Shown piece after piece: positions 24,627 through 35,807 of a stretch of 64,000 bases of DNA (position 1 is its first letter; each line of letters begins with the position of its first letter). The stretch comes from Ipomoea triloba. Its lineage: Eukaryota > Streptophyta > Magnoliopsida > Solanales > Convolvulaceae. The stretch spans positions 21,769,372 through 21,833,371 of the forward strand of contig NC_044922.1 of assembly GCF_003576645.1 (NCBI RefSeq), in the 5' to 3' direction. Under the pieces are notes generated by a model, which was given only the letters and a program-made list of their open reading frames with translations, made no database searches and was not told the DNA's origin. Made by a program: the position numbers and the translations under genes.

Positions 24627-24899
24627 TTCGTTTACGAAATTGTGATTTTATGTAAATATGTTATAATACAGATCCTAATAACACATTTCGGTGCTTCAAA
24701 ACGTTAAAGTCGAAGATATTCTGATACACAATTCCTAAGACCTTATGGGAAGATTTTGATGCCCCATTGCAAGATCTTTTTGCAAAGAATTTGAGGAAAA
24801 AAAACATGATTTGAGTAATTATTATATAAACCTTTTACAAAATATCGTGAGGAAATTTGAGGGGGAAAAATATTATTTCCTAAATTATGAAGATAAAGT

Positions 24900-25244
24900 G
24901 ATGTGACATTTGAAAATACACAATAGGTATTCACTAGTTCAATAGAAACATAAGAAAGCTTCAATCTCCTTGATGTGCTTTGACATGTGTTTACCCTCAT
25001 TTATCTCCAATGCAATTTGAATTCCAATTAGGAGCCAAAATGCATTGCACGATGAAATTGATTTGCATGTCATAAAACATTGTGGGCTTAAGGGTAAACA
25101 CTTCACCAAATATAACATCAACAAATTAATGCAGAAAACGTGCAAATTACGATAAAATGTTCAAAGTATTAAATTGGAGCGGAATGATCTTTGTGTTCTC
25201 AACCGTGGGTTGTGTTGAATATTTTACATTTTTTTTAATATTTG
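24900..25244. other. Intergenic, no feature seen
   Basis: AT-rich sequence between the FBD intron relic and a GC-rich block; nothing recognisable. Confidence 0.5.
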
Positions 25245-26312
25245 TGGTGCAAAGGGGGCCTGCCTAGCCCGCGGGGCGGTCCGGGCAAGCAAAACCCAGG
25301 CCCGCTTAGGCTCGCATCCCGCGCGGGCTTTGGCCCGCCCCGCCAGCTAGGAGGAGCATTTCAGTCTTTGGTTCGATTTTTTTCGATTTTTCGGTTTTAA
25401 AATTTTTTATCCTATTCGGTTTAACATTAGAGTTCAGTTCGGATTTAATTCGGTTCGGTTTAAGACCCCCGAATTTCAACATTTCTTAGGCGACAAGGCG
25501 GTCAAGGGGCGCCGCGACTTAACGGGACGTCGTAATAACTATGCATGAAACATCACATAACCCAAATCCAAAATCTAATATCTAAGTATTAAATACCAAC
25601 ATAACAAATTAACAATTAAAAAAAATTAAAATAAAAAATAAAAACTATAATTTTAATTCCAGTTTTACTGGAATGAACTTACAGACGAACGAGGCATAGT
25701 CTGTAAGAACCGACTCCTCTCCTTTCAACACAGCCCTTTTTAAACCCACAATCCAAACTGATAAAAATGGGGGAATGCGCCTTGAGCATTCCAGCAACGT
25801 GTCTGGATCGAATGGTAGTCCGACATTGCAACAGCGAGGACAATCGGGGAAGATGCGACCGCGAAAGTTGCCGGCGTGCGTAGGGCAAACGATGACGGCG
25901 AAGTATGCTAGGCCGGACGACGACACGCGAACGAGTCTTGGGTAGACGACGAGGGCGAAGGATAGTACGATTGTCTTTGACGGCGGGGGATGATACGACG
26001 GACGACGACGTCGAGGACTGGCTACAACGTACACAGACTGTCAATAGAAGATAAAGCGTGCAAACCGGAATTGTGCAATAAAACCTGTGGAATAATAAAA
26101 TCAAAACATAAAAAACCCTTAAAATAAGGTATGCATTAACTCCACAGATCTCCAAAATACCCCTGCTAAATATACTATCCTCAATTAATCGGTCAAAAAA
26201 AGGGAATTTTGTTAAACAAAATCATTTAATATACACCATTGATCTCAGCCTCTAGAAGGTCTAAATTTGTCAACACGGACTCATATAAGAAGATGGACTC
26301 ATTTGATCACTA

Positions 26313-26358
<46 letters not shown>

Positions 26359-26540
26359 TTATTTATTTATTTATTTATTATATATAATATATATTTATAT
26401 TTATTTAGAAAAAACGTTCGGTCTTCGATTCGGTTCGGTTTTTAACAATTGAACCGTTCGGTTCTTCTAAAATTAGAACCGATCAGTTTTTCGGTTCGGT
26501 TTCGGTAACCCGAACCGTTTTGCCACCCGTACCGCCAGCA
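25245..26540. mobile_element. Unclassified repeat block with GC-rich patches and GGTTCGGTT motifs
   Basis: This stretch differs from its surroundings. It has a very GC-rich patch at 25252-25355 (CCCGCGGGGCGG, CGCGCGGGCTTTGGCCC), a GC-rich patch at 25840-26030 rich in CGACGACG, and clusters of TTCGGTTCGGTT at 25370-25470 and 26415-26520 in partly inverted arrangement. Open frames at 25645-26155 overlap on one strand and match no family I recognise. I infer a decayed transposon, but its ends and class are unresolved. Confidence 0.35.
26316..26354. repeat. (TA)n microsatellite followed by (TTTA)n
   Basis: About 19 TA dinucleotides, then a TTTA-type run to about 26380. Confidence 0.95.
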
Positions 26541-27185
26541 TAATTGAATTACCTTATTGAATCTTAGAATAAGGGTCAAATAGTTCATCCAATTACACAA
26601 CAAACTGCAATTAGACCATCAAACTCAAAAAAAACAATTAGATCCCAAAGTAATGCAATTCATTCTAAAATGACCTGTTACCATGCGGAAGGCAACTAGG
26701 TTGCCTTCTCACCACCTTCTCACTGGAGAAGGCGACCCACTAGATTGCCTTCATGGAGAAGGCGTTGCTTTTTTAATTTTCTTTTTTTTAAAAAAAATAT
26801 TAAATGATTATTTAATTTAAATTTATTAAAATAAAATTAAAAATTATTTTTAAATTCAGTATTCCTTAAATGGCCTATTTGACCTTTATTCCTTCAATCT
26901 TCTCTTATATCTTCTACGAGAGTAAAAATTTCGTGGAAACACCATTGTGTTGAAGTCACAAGAAACAACTGATTGAGTTGTGATAACCCATATCACCTAA
27001 AGTAGTAACAACAAGTATAATTTACAAAAGCAAATAGAGGAGCATTCTAGATGTCTATGCTTGCTGATTATAAATACCTATGCTGAAAAACTTAGGAAAC
27101 ATTTCAACTTCAAACACTACAACCATTGCTTACATTTCTAAGTTGCACCCAAATTGAACCCCATGGAGATTCACCACACCATACT
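26541..27185. other. Intergenic sequence with a small foldback
   Basis: No gene seen. Around 26690-26765 the words AAGGCAACTAGGTTGCCTTC and GGAGAAGGCG recur in direct and inverted order, forming a small imperfect hairpin of unknown nature. Confidence 0.4.
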
Positions 27186-27189
27186 AGGT

Positions 27190-28650
27190 TTCTAAAAGGC
27201 TAAAACCATGGGTATAAATCCAGATTATTTGCGCATTTGGAGATGCATGAGGGAAGCATTCCAACTTCGTTGGGATTTTGCTCATCTCAAAGTCATTCAT
27301 ATCCCAATGCTACTCTCTCTAGCGCAGGGGATTTCGAGAGCAGCATTTTCATAAAAAGCATTATGAGTGCGGATTCACGGAATGATTCAATATTAATTGT
27401 GTTAAGCATCTTCAATTCCTGAATAACAAAGCAACCATCTGGATCCTCTAAAAGCCTAGAAGCAACTTCTTTTTCATCCCCCCAACTATTACTAAAGAAG
27501 AAATGAAAGAACACACAACTGTGAGGACATTTGAAAAAGAAAAAACAAAGAATCAAGCATGATATATTGCCAAATGCATGTATACTCAACCTCTCCTCCT
27601 CCACCATAATTCCTAGTTCACATAGGTTGGGGCATTTTTGAAGCAATTGCATAGTAATGGTGAGCTGCTTCCCACAACCAAAGCTCAATTTATACAGCTT
27701 TATCACTTGCAGATTTATTGTAGTTAGAAACATAGATACATCCATATACTTGAAAAATAAAAATAAAGAAACAAAATTAGCCAGCACAATAACTTTAAAA
27801 AGCCAGAAGGTATAGAATTATATGCATCCATATATCCATTTGCATAGAGTAGAATGAGTTATATTCTCACCCGCAACGAAGAGCCACATAACCAAAGAGT
27901 CTTAATAGCTTTCAAATGTTGTGCCAGCCATCTGGACTCAACCACACCTCCAATAGAATGAATAACATACAAGATTTCAAGCTTTAGAGGGATGATGATC
28001 TCAAATTTATTGATCCCTCGACAAAGTTCGAAAGCCAGCTTCTCAAGTTTAGGAATACTAATACTAGAGGCAATTCCATTAACACTGTGCTTAAATTTAA
28101 CATTGAAGAAGCTAATGAAGTGACATTGGAAAATATACCAACAGCATTTACAGGAAAATCAATTAAGAGAGCCTCGACTATCAGTTACTTAATTGTCTTG
28201 CAAGAGAGTAAACAAAATGGCAGCTGATACTCTGGCCCTAGATAACTATATAAAGATAAGTTAAGTTCCTCCGCACCATTTGTTGACTGAAAAAGACACC
28301 ACCTATCAAAATCAGATTGTTGCGCCCACGGCGAAGGATCATATGCAATGCCTATCTCTAGAGTAAATTTCTTAACAGGCCCAACACGGGAAAAGAGGAT
28401 ATTATTGATTATGTTCACAAGAGTTCTACCTTCATCATCTTGCGAGTGTTGAAACTTTGCACGAATGCGCAACCGAACGTAAGCCGTTCGTGCTGCAACC
28501 AAACATGATTCCAGTGGCTTGAGAGCAGAGGGCATCTCGGGTGGGCAAACACTCCAAAATTCTATCGTCCTTTACCTCTACCGACAGCTCACTTATTAAA
28601 CCCCTACTTGCATTCGCTATGGTTTTGACTCGTCGACGATGTCGAGCCAT
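27190..28650 (-). pseudogene. F-box/LRR/FBD pseudogene, close relative of the genes at 33 and 41 kb
   Basis: All three exons can be aligned to the intact gene at 32434-33950. Exon 1 starts at ATG 28650 (MARHRRRVKTIANASRGLIS). A deletion of part of the segment encoding RDAARTALLS, at about 28520, shifts the frame inside the F-box, and further breaks occur at about 28185 and 28120. Exon 2 lies at about 27750-27590 (LLQKCPNLCELGIM) and exon 3 at about 27490-27192 (LKMLNTINIESF, LLSKSPALERVA, then a frameshift before LECFPHASPNAQI). Its upstream flank (28800-29165) is shared with the gene at 33 kb, so it is a recent tandem duplicate that has died. Confidence 0.8.
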
Positions 28651-28799
28651 TAAATTGAAAGAATAGTGAGGCATCACTCGAAATCAAAACCTAAAATCTT
28701 TCTATTCTTCACCTCTGATGTTTGGTTTGGTTAGGGTTGCGGATTATGAAAGCCGCAGGGAAACGGAGCAGAGTTGCAGACCCCAGAGGGAGAAGACTA

Positions 28800-29165
28800 T
28801 TATAAATTTTCAATATTTATGGATTTTAAATCGCCTTGTAGAATCTTTTTAAATTTTCGTAGAATCTTTTTAAATTTTTATTAACTTTGTATGAGCCTAT
28901 AAAAATTTATAGGATAAATATTTAAAATTGTCATTAAAAATTTTAGCACAATATTGCCCCCACGGAGACTTAAACCCATAACTTCCCATTTGAAAAAATT
29001 ACTTCATAGTGCTTAACCACAAAGTTTTTGGCTCATCATTAAAACTTTAAATTTAATATACTCTTACAAACATTTCATAACTTCAAATCTATTAATACAT
29101 TATTTATAATTTTCTTACATAACATTTACAATACATAATATATTTTTATAAATCATAAATAAATT
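28800..29165. repeat. Duplicated F-box gene upstream flank
   Basis: This segment matches about 34500-34770, with shared words such as TTTTGTATGAG, AATACACTCTTACAAA and ACATAATATATTTTTATAAA. It lies upstream of the pseudogene at 27190-28650; its copy lies upstream of the intact gene at 32434-33950, displaced by an insertion. It is part of the same tandem duplication. Confidence 0.65.
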
Positions 29166-29296
29166 AATGCAGTGCAATAATAATAATAATAATAAATATT
29201 AGATGTCACAGAAATAGAGTGTATTATACATAATGTTTCCTCACACCTCTTGAGAGAATAGAGCATTTGTTCTTTTTCATGGAAGAGATCTTTATT

Positions 29297-30696
29297 CAGA
29301 GCCGGCCCGGAGCAAGTGCAGGGTGAGCGCCTACCCAGGGCCCATCTCTATAAGGGGGCCCATAGATATATATTAGTTTATTCAATTATACTTAGTATAT
29401 ATTAAAAAAAAACAATACGGTTAATTGTTTGGAAGTCAATTCGAGAAGACTGTCAGACTTCTAAAAGCGACATTTTCAATTTTAATAAATCGCACACCCA
29501 CCGCTTACAACTCACAAGTCACACCGAGCCTTCGCGAAATTCACAGTAACTTCCGCCTTCGCAAAATTCACAGTGCCTTCCGCCTTCGCAATTGTCTTCG
29601 GCCCTTCGCAATTCGCAGTGTCTTCGACGGTTCGGCTCTTCGCAATTCACAATTCAAAAATCGCAAATCACAGATTCGCAATTGCAAAGCCAAAGGTATT
29701 TAAGTATTTTAATAATTTTATGAATTGGCTTATGATTTCCCAAAAATGCCAGAATGCATATTGTGTATATTAAATTATTAATATTAATTATATTATATTA
29801 TGTATAATGTATTGCTGACTTATTCTAATGTTTAAGAGTTTGGAATAATTAGGAATTTTATTTTGATTGCATAAATTAGGAATTTAGTTTTTTATTGCAG
29901 ATTAGGTTGTATTGTTGTTAGGAATTTAGTTTTTTATTGCAGATTAGGTTGTATTGTTGTTTAGGAATTCTAATACAATTCTAAATCTAATTATACTGTT
30001 GTTTTAATGTTTAAGAGTTTGGAATAATTAGGAATTTTATTTGTTTTAATGTTTAAGAGTTTGGAATAATTAGGAATTTTATTTCTTTTAATGTTTAAGA
30101 GTTTGGAATAATTAGGAATTTTATTTCTGTTTTAATTCTATTTATAAAATAAAATTGTAAGTTTATTAAGTTTATTATATGCAGGGAATCAGGGATTGAA
30201 GGTACATATTTACCGTTGAAAGATTTTTGGTTGACTGATTCGGATTGATTGATTCACGAGTGCCAGATGTTTTTATTCTTTTTATTTTTTTTATACAATG
30301 TTGCCTAAAAAACATTCATCCGAAAGTGAAAAAAGAAAAAAGAAAAAGAAAAAAAAAACAAATTGATCAATTAATAGACTCACAAAGAGGAGCTATGAAT
30401 AAACTTGTTAAAATAGTGGGATCCTCTAATGAGAATTTAGAGAAACCAAACATAGATATGCTAGAAAATATTAATCTTGATGCAATTATCGATGATTTTG
30501 CATCGAGTAAAGCACGTAGAAATTTTTTGTAATGATTATTTTTGTATTTAAAAAATTGTTGCAAATTTTCTAATATTATTTCATGTTATTTCATATTATC
30601 ATTTTTTAATATTATTAAATTTAAATCTTAGTTTTCATATAGGGGCCCATTTTTTAATTTCGCCCCGGGGCCTATGAAATGTTTGAAACGGCCCTG
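29297..30696 (+). mobile_element. Non-autonomous hAT transposon with 8-bp TSD
   Basis: The element begins CAGAGCCGGCCCGGAGC and ends GAAACGGCCCTG (inverted: CAGGGCCGTTTC). The 8-bp direct repeat TCTTTATT flanks it at 29289-29296 and 30697-30704, as expected for hAT. Both ends carry GGGGGCCCATA / ATAGGGGCCCAT subterminal words. Inside are CTTCGCAATTCACA repeats (29530-29660), two copies of a unit with AGGAATTTAGTTTTTTATTG (about 29877 and 29919) and four copies of a roughly 42-bp unit with GTTTAAGAGTTTGGAATAAT (29828-30122). Only the start of a transposase remains. It is 1400 bp long. Confidence 0.88.
30298..30532 (+). pseudogene. N-terminal remnant of a hAT transposase (ZMYM1/TTF-type)
   Basis: The translation starts with a lysine-rich tract (MLPKKHSSESEKRKKKKK in one frame). 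After a frame change it continues with LIDSQRGAMNKLVKIV and ends IDDFASSKARRNFL at a stop. A basic KRKKKK start followed by S-Q-x-G-x-M-x-K resembles the beginning of plant hAT transposases annotated as zinc-finger MYM-type or TTF-domain proteins. The zinc finger, catalytic RNase H-like core and dimerisation domain are all missing. No activity is expected. Confidence 0.5.
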
Positions 30697-30892
30697 TCTT
30701 TATTGGAACTTGTTTTGTTAGCAACCTTCTTGATAATTTCGTTAAGTGTGGAGGTCTTGAAAATAAGTTTGTTGGTTGATTTGAAAAAAATGGTGTTGAG
30801 AAAATTAAGAAAAAAGTGTTGAGAAAATGATGAAAAGAGAAAAAATGAAATGAAAAGAGGAAGAATAATAAAAGTTTGAAATTACTTCTAGC

Positions 30893-32350
30893 TTAGATAT
30901 ATGAGGGAAGTTCAACATACTCCCTTGGAATTTTGAATGTCATAGTAGGGTTAATATGCTTAGATTCCGGGACAATAACTTTCCGTAGTACAGGGGATTT
31001 TGAGAACAGTGCTTTCACAAAATGCGTTTTCAATATGGATCTATTAAATGACTCAATCTTGATTGTATTAAGCGTTTTCAAATCTTGATTGATAAAGCAA
31101 CAGCCCTTCATAAGTCTTGAAGTATGTAAGATCTTTGTTGTCTTTGCCAATGGTGACTTGACTATAAATCAACAAGAATGAAAAACATGTTGGGGAAACA
31201 ATGAATCAAACCATTCTAGGCGTGTATGAGATACATACACTTTCCTATATGTTTTTAATCACGTGCCCTATATAATCAACGTAGATAAAATTTGTTGACA
31301 AATCACCATGATTTGAGTACTCATTATTATATAAATCTTCCAGAAAACACCGTGAGGGATTTAAAAAAAACATTATTTCCTAGATTACATGTCTTACCAG
31401 CATATATGTTTTCTACTTTAATCTCCAGTTCGCATAGGTTGAGGAATCTTTCAAATAGTAAAAGAAACAATAATTAGCCATGAGGAGAACTCAAACAAGC
31501 CAGAAGGCCGGGAAGAAAAAAAATCTTTGCCCATAAAAGGTAAAATTTTCTCGTTCCAAGCTCAATAGAATATGATAGTGGAGGAGGTAGTAAATCATAT
31601 TAACATAGTGGGGGAATATACCACATTAGGTGAAACTCTCAAGAACATTCCACTCCCACAAATTGAGTTGCCCGCACATGCATGAATTGAGGTTCTCATG
31701 CGGGGCATACATACTTGCATTAAGATGAGGAGAAAGTAAAGATTCTCACCTATAACAAATGGCGGCCTTCTAAGCAAATAGTCTTAATTTCTCTCAAATG
31801 AAGCAACAAGCATCTCCGTTCAAACGCATGTAAAACAAAAGCCAAATCCAAGCTTTTAAATTTTGGAGTACAGATCTTAAAATTATTGTACCCAACACAA
31901 AAACAGAAAAAAGTTAAAGCCTCCAAGGTTATTTTGACAATTTCCTTTGAATTATAAATAAGCTAACATGACTCCGGAGTACAATTAAACTGGTCAAATA
32001 ATTCAAAATAAGTTCATAAGCTTTGCTTGCATGTAGGAAAAGCAACCGGAACAATATGCCTTCCTTGATTACTTGCAAATTTATTGCAATTGGAAACCTC
32101 AGTAGGGCTACTTCAAACATTTTCACACTCTTGTGAGAGACAATAGTAGCAATATAATGGCCTAAAGTGTGCAGGGTAATGGGTGCAGTTGGTTTCTCTT
32201 GTCATTCAAAAAAAATATTCCTTTAACACATCACACTCAAACCAAACATGCTTGAAAACTAATGAAGTGTTGATGCTGGGAAATATACATCAAGTATTTA
32301 CCGAGAAGCCAAAAGAAAATCGCAGAACTTGAGTGTCTTAATTGTCACAT
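30893..32350 (-). pseudogene. Scattered exon relics of one or more F-box/FBD genes
   Basis: Family pieces on the minus strand occur in a plausible but damaged order. FBD exon 3 is at 31150-30893 (CFINQDLKTLNTIKIESFN, LFSKSPVLRKVIVPE). An exon-2 scrap is at about 31450-31395, the 3' part of exon 1 at about 31920-31740, another exon-2 scrap at about 32130-32040 (ending in the LQVIKEG-type segment), and exon-1 scraps at 32350-32265. Stops and deletions separate them. The two exon-2 scraps suggest remains of two genes fused by deletion. Non-functional. Confidence 0.65.
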
Positions 32351-32433
32351 TTAACAAATGAGAGATCCTCAAGCATAGGAGCAAATATAGGAACATTATT
32401 AATTGCCCACAACACTTGCTGATTACAAATACC

Positions 32434-33950
32434 TCAGTCTACAAGCCTAACACCATGGGTATCCATCCAGTCCTTACTCATACGTGCATATTCATTGCCA
32501 GTGCAAACAATTTGTGCATTTGGAGATGCACGAGGGAAGCATTCCAACTTCCTTTGAATTTTTCTCACCACTTCGGAGGCATTCCTACGCCAAGACTTCA
32601 CAATAACAACTCTCTCTAGCGCAGGGGATTTTGAGAGCAACATTTTCATAAAAAGCATTTCGAGTTCGGATTGATCACTGAATGCTTCAATCTTAATTGT
32701 GTTAAGCATCTGCATCTCTTGAATAAACAAGCAACCGCTTCCATCCTCCAAAAGCTTTGAAGCAGCATCGTTCAGTTCGTTGTCATCCTCCCAACCTAAC
32801 TATAACTCAAGAAGAAATGAAAAGCAAGCACAACTGTGAGGACATTTGAAAAAGCAAAACAAGAAGAATCATACATGATTGCCAAATATAAACTCTACCT
32901 CATCCGCCATAATCCATAGTTCACATAGGTTGGGGCATTTTTGAAGCAATTGCATAGAAACGAGGAACTGATTCCAACAACCAAAATCTAATTCATATAC
33001 CTTCAGAACTCGCAGATTTATTGCAGTTGGAAGCATAGATACATGCATACACTTGAAAAATAGGAATTAAGAAACAAAATTAGCAACCACAATAACTTTA
33101 ACAAGCCAAAAGGTAAAGAATTATATCTATCCATCCAATTGCCAAGTAAAATGAGTTGGATTCTCACCGACAACGAAGAGCCACACAACCAAAGAGTCTT
33201 AATGGCTTTCAAATGCGCTGCCAACCATCTCGCATGAACCAAATCATAAATATAACTAATAACAGACAAGATTTCAAGCTTTGGAGAGCTGATCTCAAAC
33301 TTATTGATCCCTTGACAATCCTCGAAAGCCAGTTTCTCAAGCTTAGGAATACTAATACTAGAGGCAATTCCATTAACACTGCGGTGAAATACAACATTCA
33401 AGAAAGCTAATGAAGTGACATTGGAAAATATACCACAAGCATTTAAAGGCAAATTAATAAAGGGACCTTCGACTATCACTTTCTTAACTGTCCTGCAAGA
33501 GAGTAAACAAAATGGCAGCTGATAATCTTGCCCTCGATCACTATATAAAGATAAGTTAAGTTCATCCACACCATTTCTTGACAGAAAAAGACACCACCTA
33601 TCAAAATCAGATTGCTGCGGCGACGCCAAAGGATCTTTTTCAGTGTCTATCTCTAGAGTAAATTTCTTAACAGGCCCAGCACGAGTAAATAAGATATTAT
33701 TGATTATGTTCACGAGGGTTCTACCGTCATCATCTTGGAACTGTTGGAAACTCTGCACAAATTCGCAATCGAACGTAAGCCGCTCATGCTGCAACCAAAC
33801 ATGATTCCAGTGCCTTGAGAGCAGAGCAGTTCTGGCGGCGTCTCGGGTGGGCAAATACTCCAAAATTCTGTCCTTCACCTCTACCGGCAGCTCACTTATT
33901 AAATCCCTACTTGCATCCGGTAGGGTTTTGAGTCGCCGACGTCGGGCCAT
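32434..33950 (-). CDS. F-box/LRR protein with FBD domain, intact (433 aa, three exons)
   Basis: Predicted SCF substrate receptor. Exons on the minus strand are 33950-33168 (783), 33051-32899 (153) and 32799-32434 (366), all multiples of three. Introns of 116 and 99 bp have GT..AG borders (TCG/GTGAGA, GAG/GTAGAG; acceptors TTCAAG and TTATAG). The ATG at 33950 sits in a good context (TTTAATGGC); upstream codons in frame have no ATG. The F-box covers about residues 14-50 (DLISELPVEVKDRILEYL, SRHWNHVW). LRRs follow in exons 1-2 (IPKLEKLAFEDCQGINKFEI; LLQKCPNLCELWIM). Exon 3 is the FBD (QMLNTIKIEAFSD, LLSKSPALERVVIV, FPRASPNAQIVCTG). It is a close paralogue of the gene at 40117-41615. Its promoter region carries an insertion with a captured gene fragment. 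Confidence 0.88.
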
Positions 33951-33989
33951 TAAATTGAAAGAACAGTGAGGCGTCACTCGAAATCAAAA

Positions 33990-34510
33990 CCTAACTCTTC
34001 TTCTTCCCCATCCCCATCCCCATCTTCTTCCCGGAGAATCTGGTGAAGACGCTCTCCAAATATGATCACGGCCTCTGGTCATACATCGGCACCAATTCAG
34101 AAAGCCACGCGCAGAACAAATTTTTCTCTTACGAAATGGCGTTTAGCGGTGTCGAATTCGCCATATAAGCTATCCTCTCGCCAAAGTCCCGACTAATGTA
34201 TCCTCTCGCCGATTTGCTACGACCGCCACCAAAGTGAGAAGAAGAAGAAAGGGAGAAGAAGAACAGGAGAGGAAGAAAGGGGGAAGAAGAAGAAAAATTA
34301 AAAAGGGAAATAAAATAAATTTGAAAGGATCAAAATACCCTTCTAATTACAAAACATTGTTTTTTCGGTTAGAATTCCGGTAATATGTGGCTGGAAAACT
34401 GGAGGACCAAATTTGATACTAATTAGAAAGTCATGCACCTAATTTGAAAAAAGCAATAGTCAAGACCAAATGTGCGTCACCTATGAGTCAAGGGACCAAA
34501 AATGATATTT
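33990..34510. mobile_element. Insertion in the F-box promoter, possible gene-capturing element
   Basis: Relative to the paralogous flank at 28700-28800, the region between about 33990 and 34510 is extra. It contains a pyrimidine-rich start (CTTCTTCTTCCCCATCCCC), a fragment of a foreign coding sequence (34010-34200), a purine-rich tract (34235-34300) and an end like those of other non-coding repeats here (AAGGGACCAAAAATGATA). No clean inverted repeats or TSD were identified, so calling it a Pack-MULE would be speculative. Confidence 0.45.
34010..34200 (+). pseudogene. Captured fragment of a DUF604/fringe-like glycosyltransferase gene
   Basis: One plus-strand frame reads FFPENLVKTLSKYDHGLW, then YIGTNSESHAQNKFFSYEMAF and GVEFAI, followed, after a 2-base insertion, by SYPLAK. 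I recognise this as the core of plant DUF604 proteins (fringe-related beta-1,3-glycosyltransferases), just after the DDD-type metal-binding motif. In the family this segment is followed by GFAISYPLA and continues for over 150 residues; here it stops. The frame ends at TAA, about 34166. It is GC-richer than its surroundings. It is a copied exon piece with no promoter or start of its own. Confidence 0.6.
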
Positions 34511-34779
34511 TCTCATCTTTTTAAATCTTCATAGCATATAATTTTTTAAATTTTTATTAATTTTGTATGAGTGTATAAAAATTCATAGGAGAAATATTTA
34601 TAAATTTTAAAAAAAAAATCATAGTAAAAAATCTATAAAAGTCATTAAAACTTTAAATTAAATACACTCTTACAAATATTCCATAACTTTGATCTATTAA
34701 TACATTATTTATAATTTTCTTACAGAACATTTATAACACATAATATATTTTTATAAATCATAAATAAATTCATTATAAG

Positions 34780-35115
34780 TTACTTATATAAAAGGTAATA
34801 AATACTACCAAAAAAAAAAAAAGACTGGTCAAGTAGGTGGGAATGTAGCACACATCACTCATATTATTATATAGTTAAACTTTAGGGAATAGTTCGCACA
34901 ACTATTAATTTCATGATGTCTAAATTGAAATGACATGTAATAACAAGTCATTTACCAGTTCTTAGGCTTCATTGCCTCAATTTGACATGTTAAAAGGTGT
35001 AATTGTACTTTTTAAAAATTTAGAGATTTAATTGACTTTGACAATTTTTTTATGTTTATATTATAAACGGATTGATTGTTATTTTTATGTTTTGGTTACT
35101 TTTTTTCAATTAAAT
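34780..35115. other. Intergenic, no feature seen
   Basis: AT-rich sequence with an A-run at 34810-34822; no coding signal. Confidence 0.5.
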
Positions 35116-35119
35116 CGAA

Positions 35120-35352
35120 ATGAATTTGAACTTTTGGAGGAACTTACAAGTGTGGCTCGAGCACAGAAAATGCCTTGCACTTTGAAGTTTAGTCAATTTA
35201 ACAGGCTGGGTTTAGGTTTGAAATGCAATTCATCAAGGTGTTACTTGGTTGCTTTCCAGGAATTGAGAAGGTTGTCATCGCTCGAGGTTGGATGCTTAAC
35301 TCTAATTACGAGTTTAAAATTATGCAAGAACGTAACTTTTACGTTCCCGTCG
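35120..35352 (+). pseudogene. FBD-domain fragment, cut by an LTR insertion
   Basis: The plus-strand sequence matches the C-terminal part of the plus-strand pseudogene at about 20060-20245: TGGAGGAACTTACAAGTGTGG against TGGAATGAACTTCAAAGTGCGG, and GAATTGAGAAGGTTGTCATCG against CACTTGAGAAGGTTGTCATTA. The match ends where TGTGACACCCC begins at 35353. It is one half of a duplicated block whose other half resumes after the LTR at about 37026. Confidence 0.65.
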
Positions 35353-35807
35353 TGTGACACCCCAAAATACTTTTATATCAAATTAAAACTCCTATTTATT
35401 CAAGTTTCAAAATAAAGCTATGTATAATTTTTACTCCTACAATTATTTTGTATAATGAGCTTATAAATAAAATATTTTAAACTCTTTATTTCAAATGATT
35501 TATTACAAAATATTTATATAATTATTTATGGTTTTACAAGCCTTATTTAAAGGATATATTTATTTGTCAAAATCTTTAACCAAAAGTCTAACTGAGACGA
35601 ACATGTGAACCTGATAGCCAAGTTTTATTTCAAAATATGAACCTATCTTGATTTTACACTTATTACATTGCTATTTCATCTATATTTGACTCAACTTGGA
35701 CCATAAAAATTCCAAACCAAGAGCTAAGCATAAATTCCCATTTTGCCCTTCATCTTATCGGTTCAAGACCTAGAGCTTTGTGCCCTAGGTATATATAGAC
35801 ACTATCA

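Larger units (their letters stand above)
23042..24900 (-). pseudogene. FBD exon and flanking intron relic of an F-box gene
   Basis: Exon 3 (about 23365-23042) is open and clear: CFVNQDLKMLKTIKIELF, LLKKSPALEKVV, NFPRIFPKAQLVFMECKSSY. It lacks about ten codons in the middle relative to the gene at 15195. The acceptor-like CTATAACTCAACAAG context precedes it. Further 5', 23460-23522 and 24716-24890 match the second-intron sequence of related copies at 37990-38040 and 49640-49770, so this is one gene whose intron was split by about 1.2 kb of inserted sequence containing two tRNA genes. Exons 1 and 2 are absent. Non-functional. Confidence 0.65.

Noticed and set aside
25645..26155. Two overlapping minus-strand frames of 129 and 158 codons
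   Set aside because: They overlap in different frames through a GC-rich, stop-poor stretch, with no recognisable domain and no supporting splice or start context.
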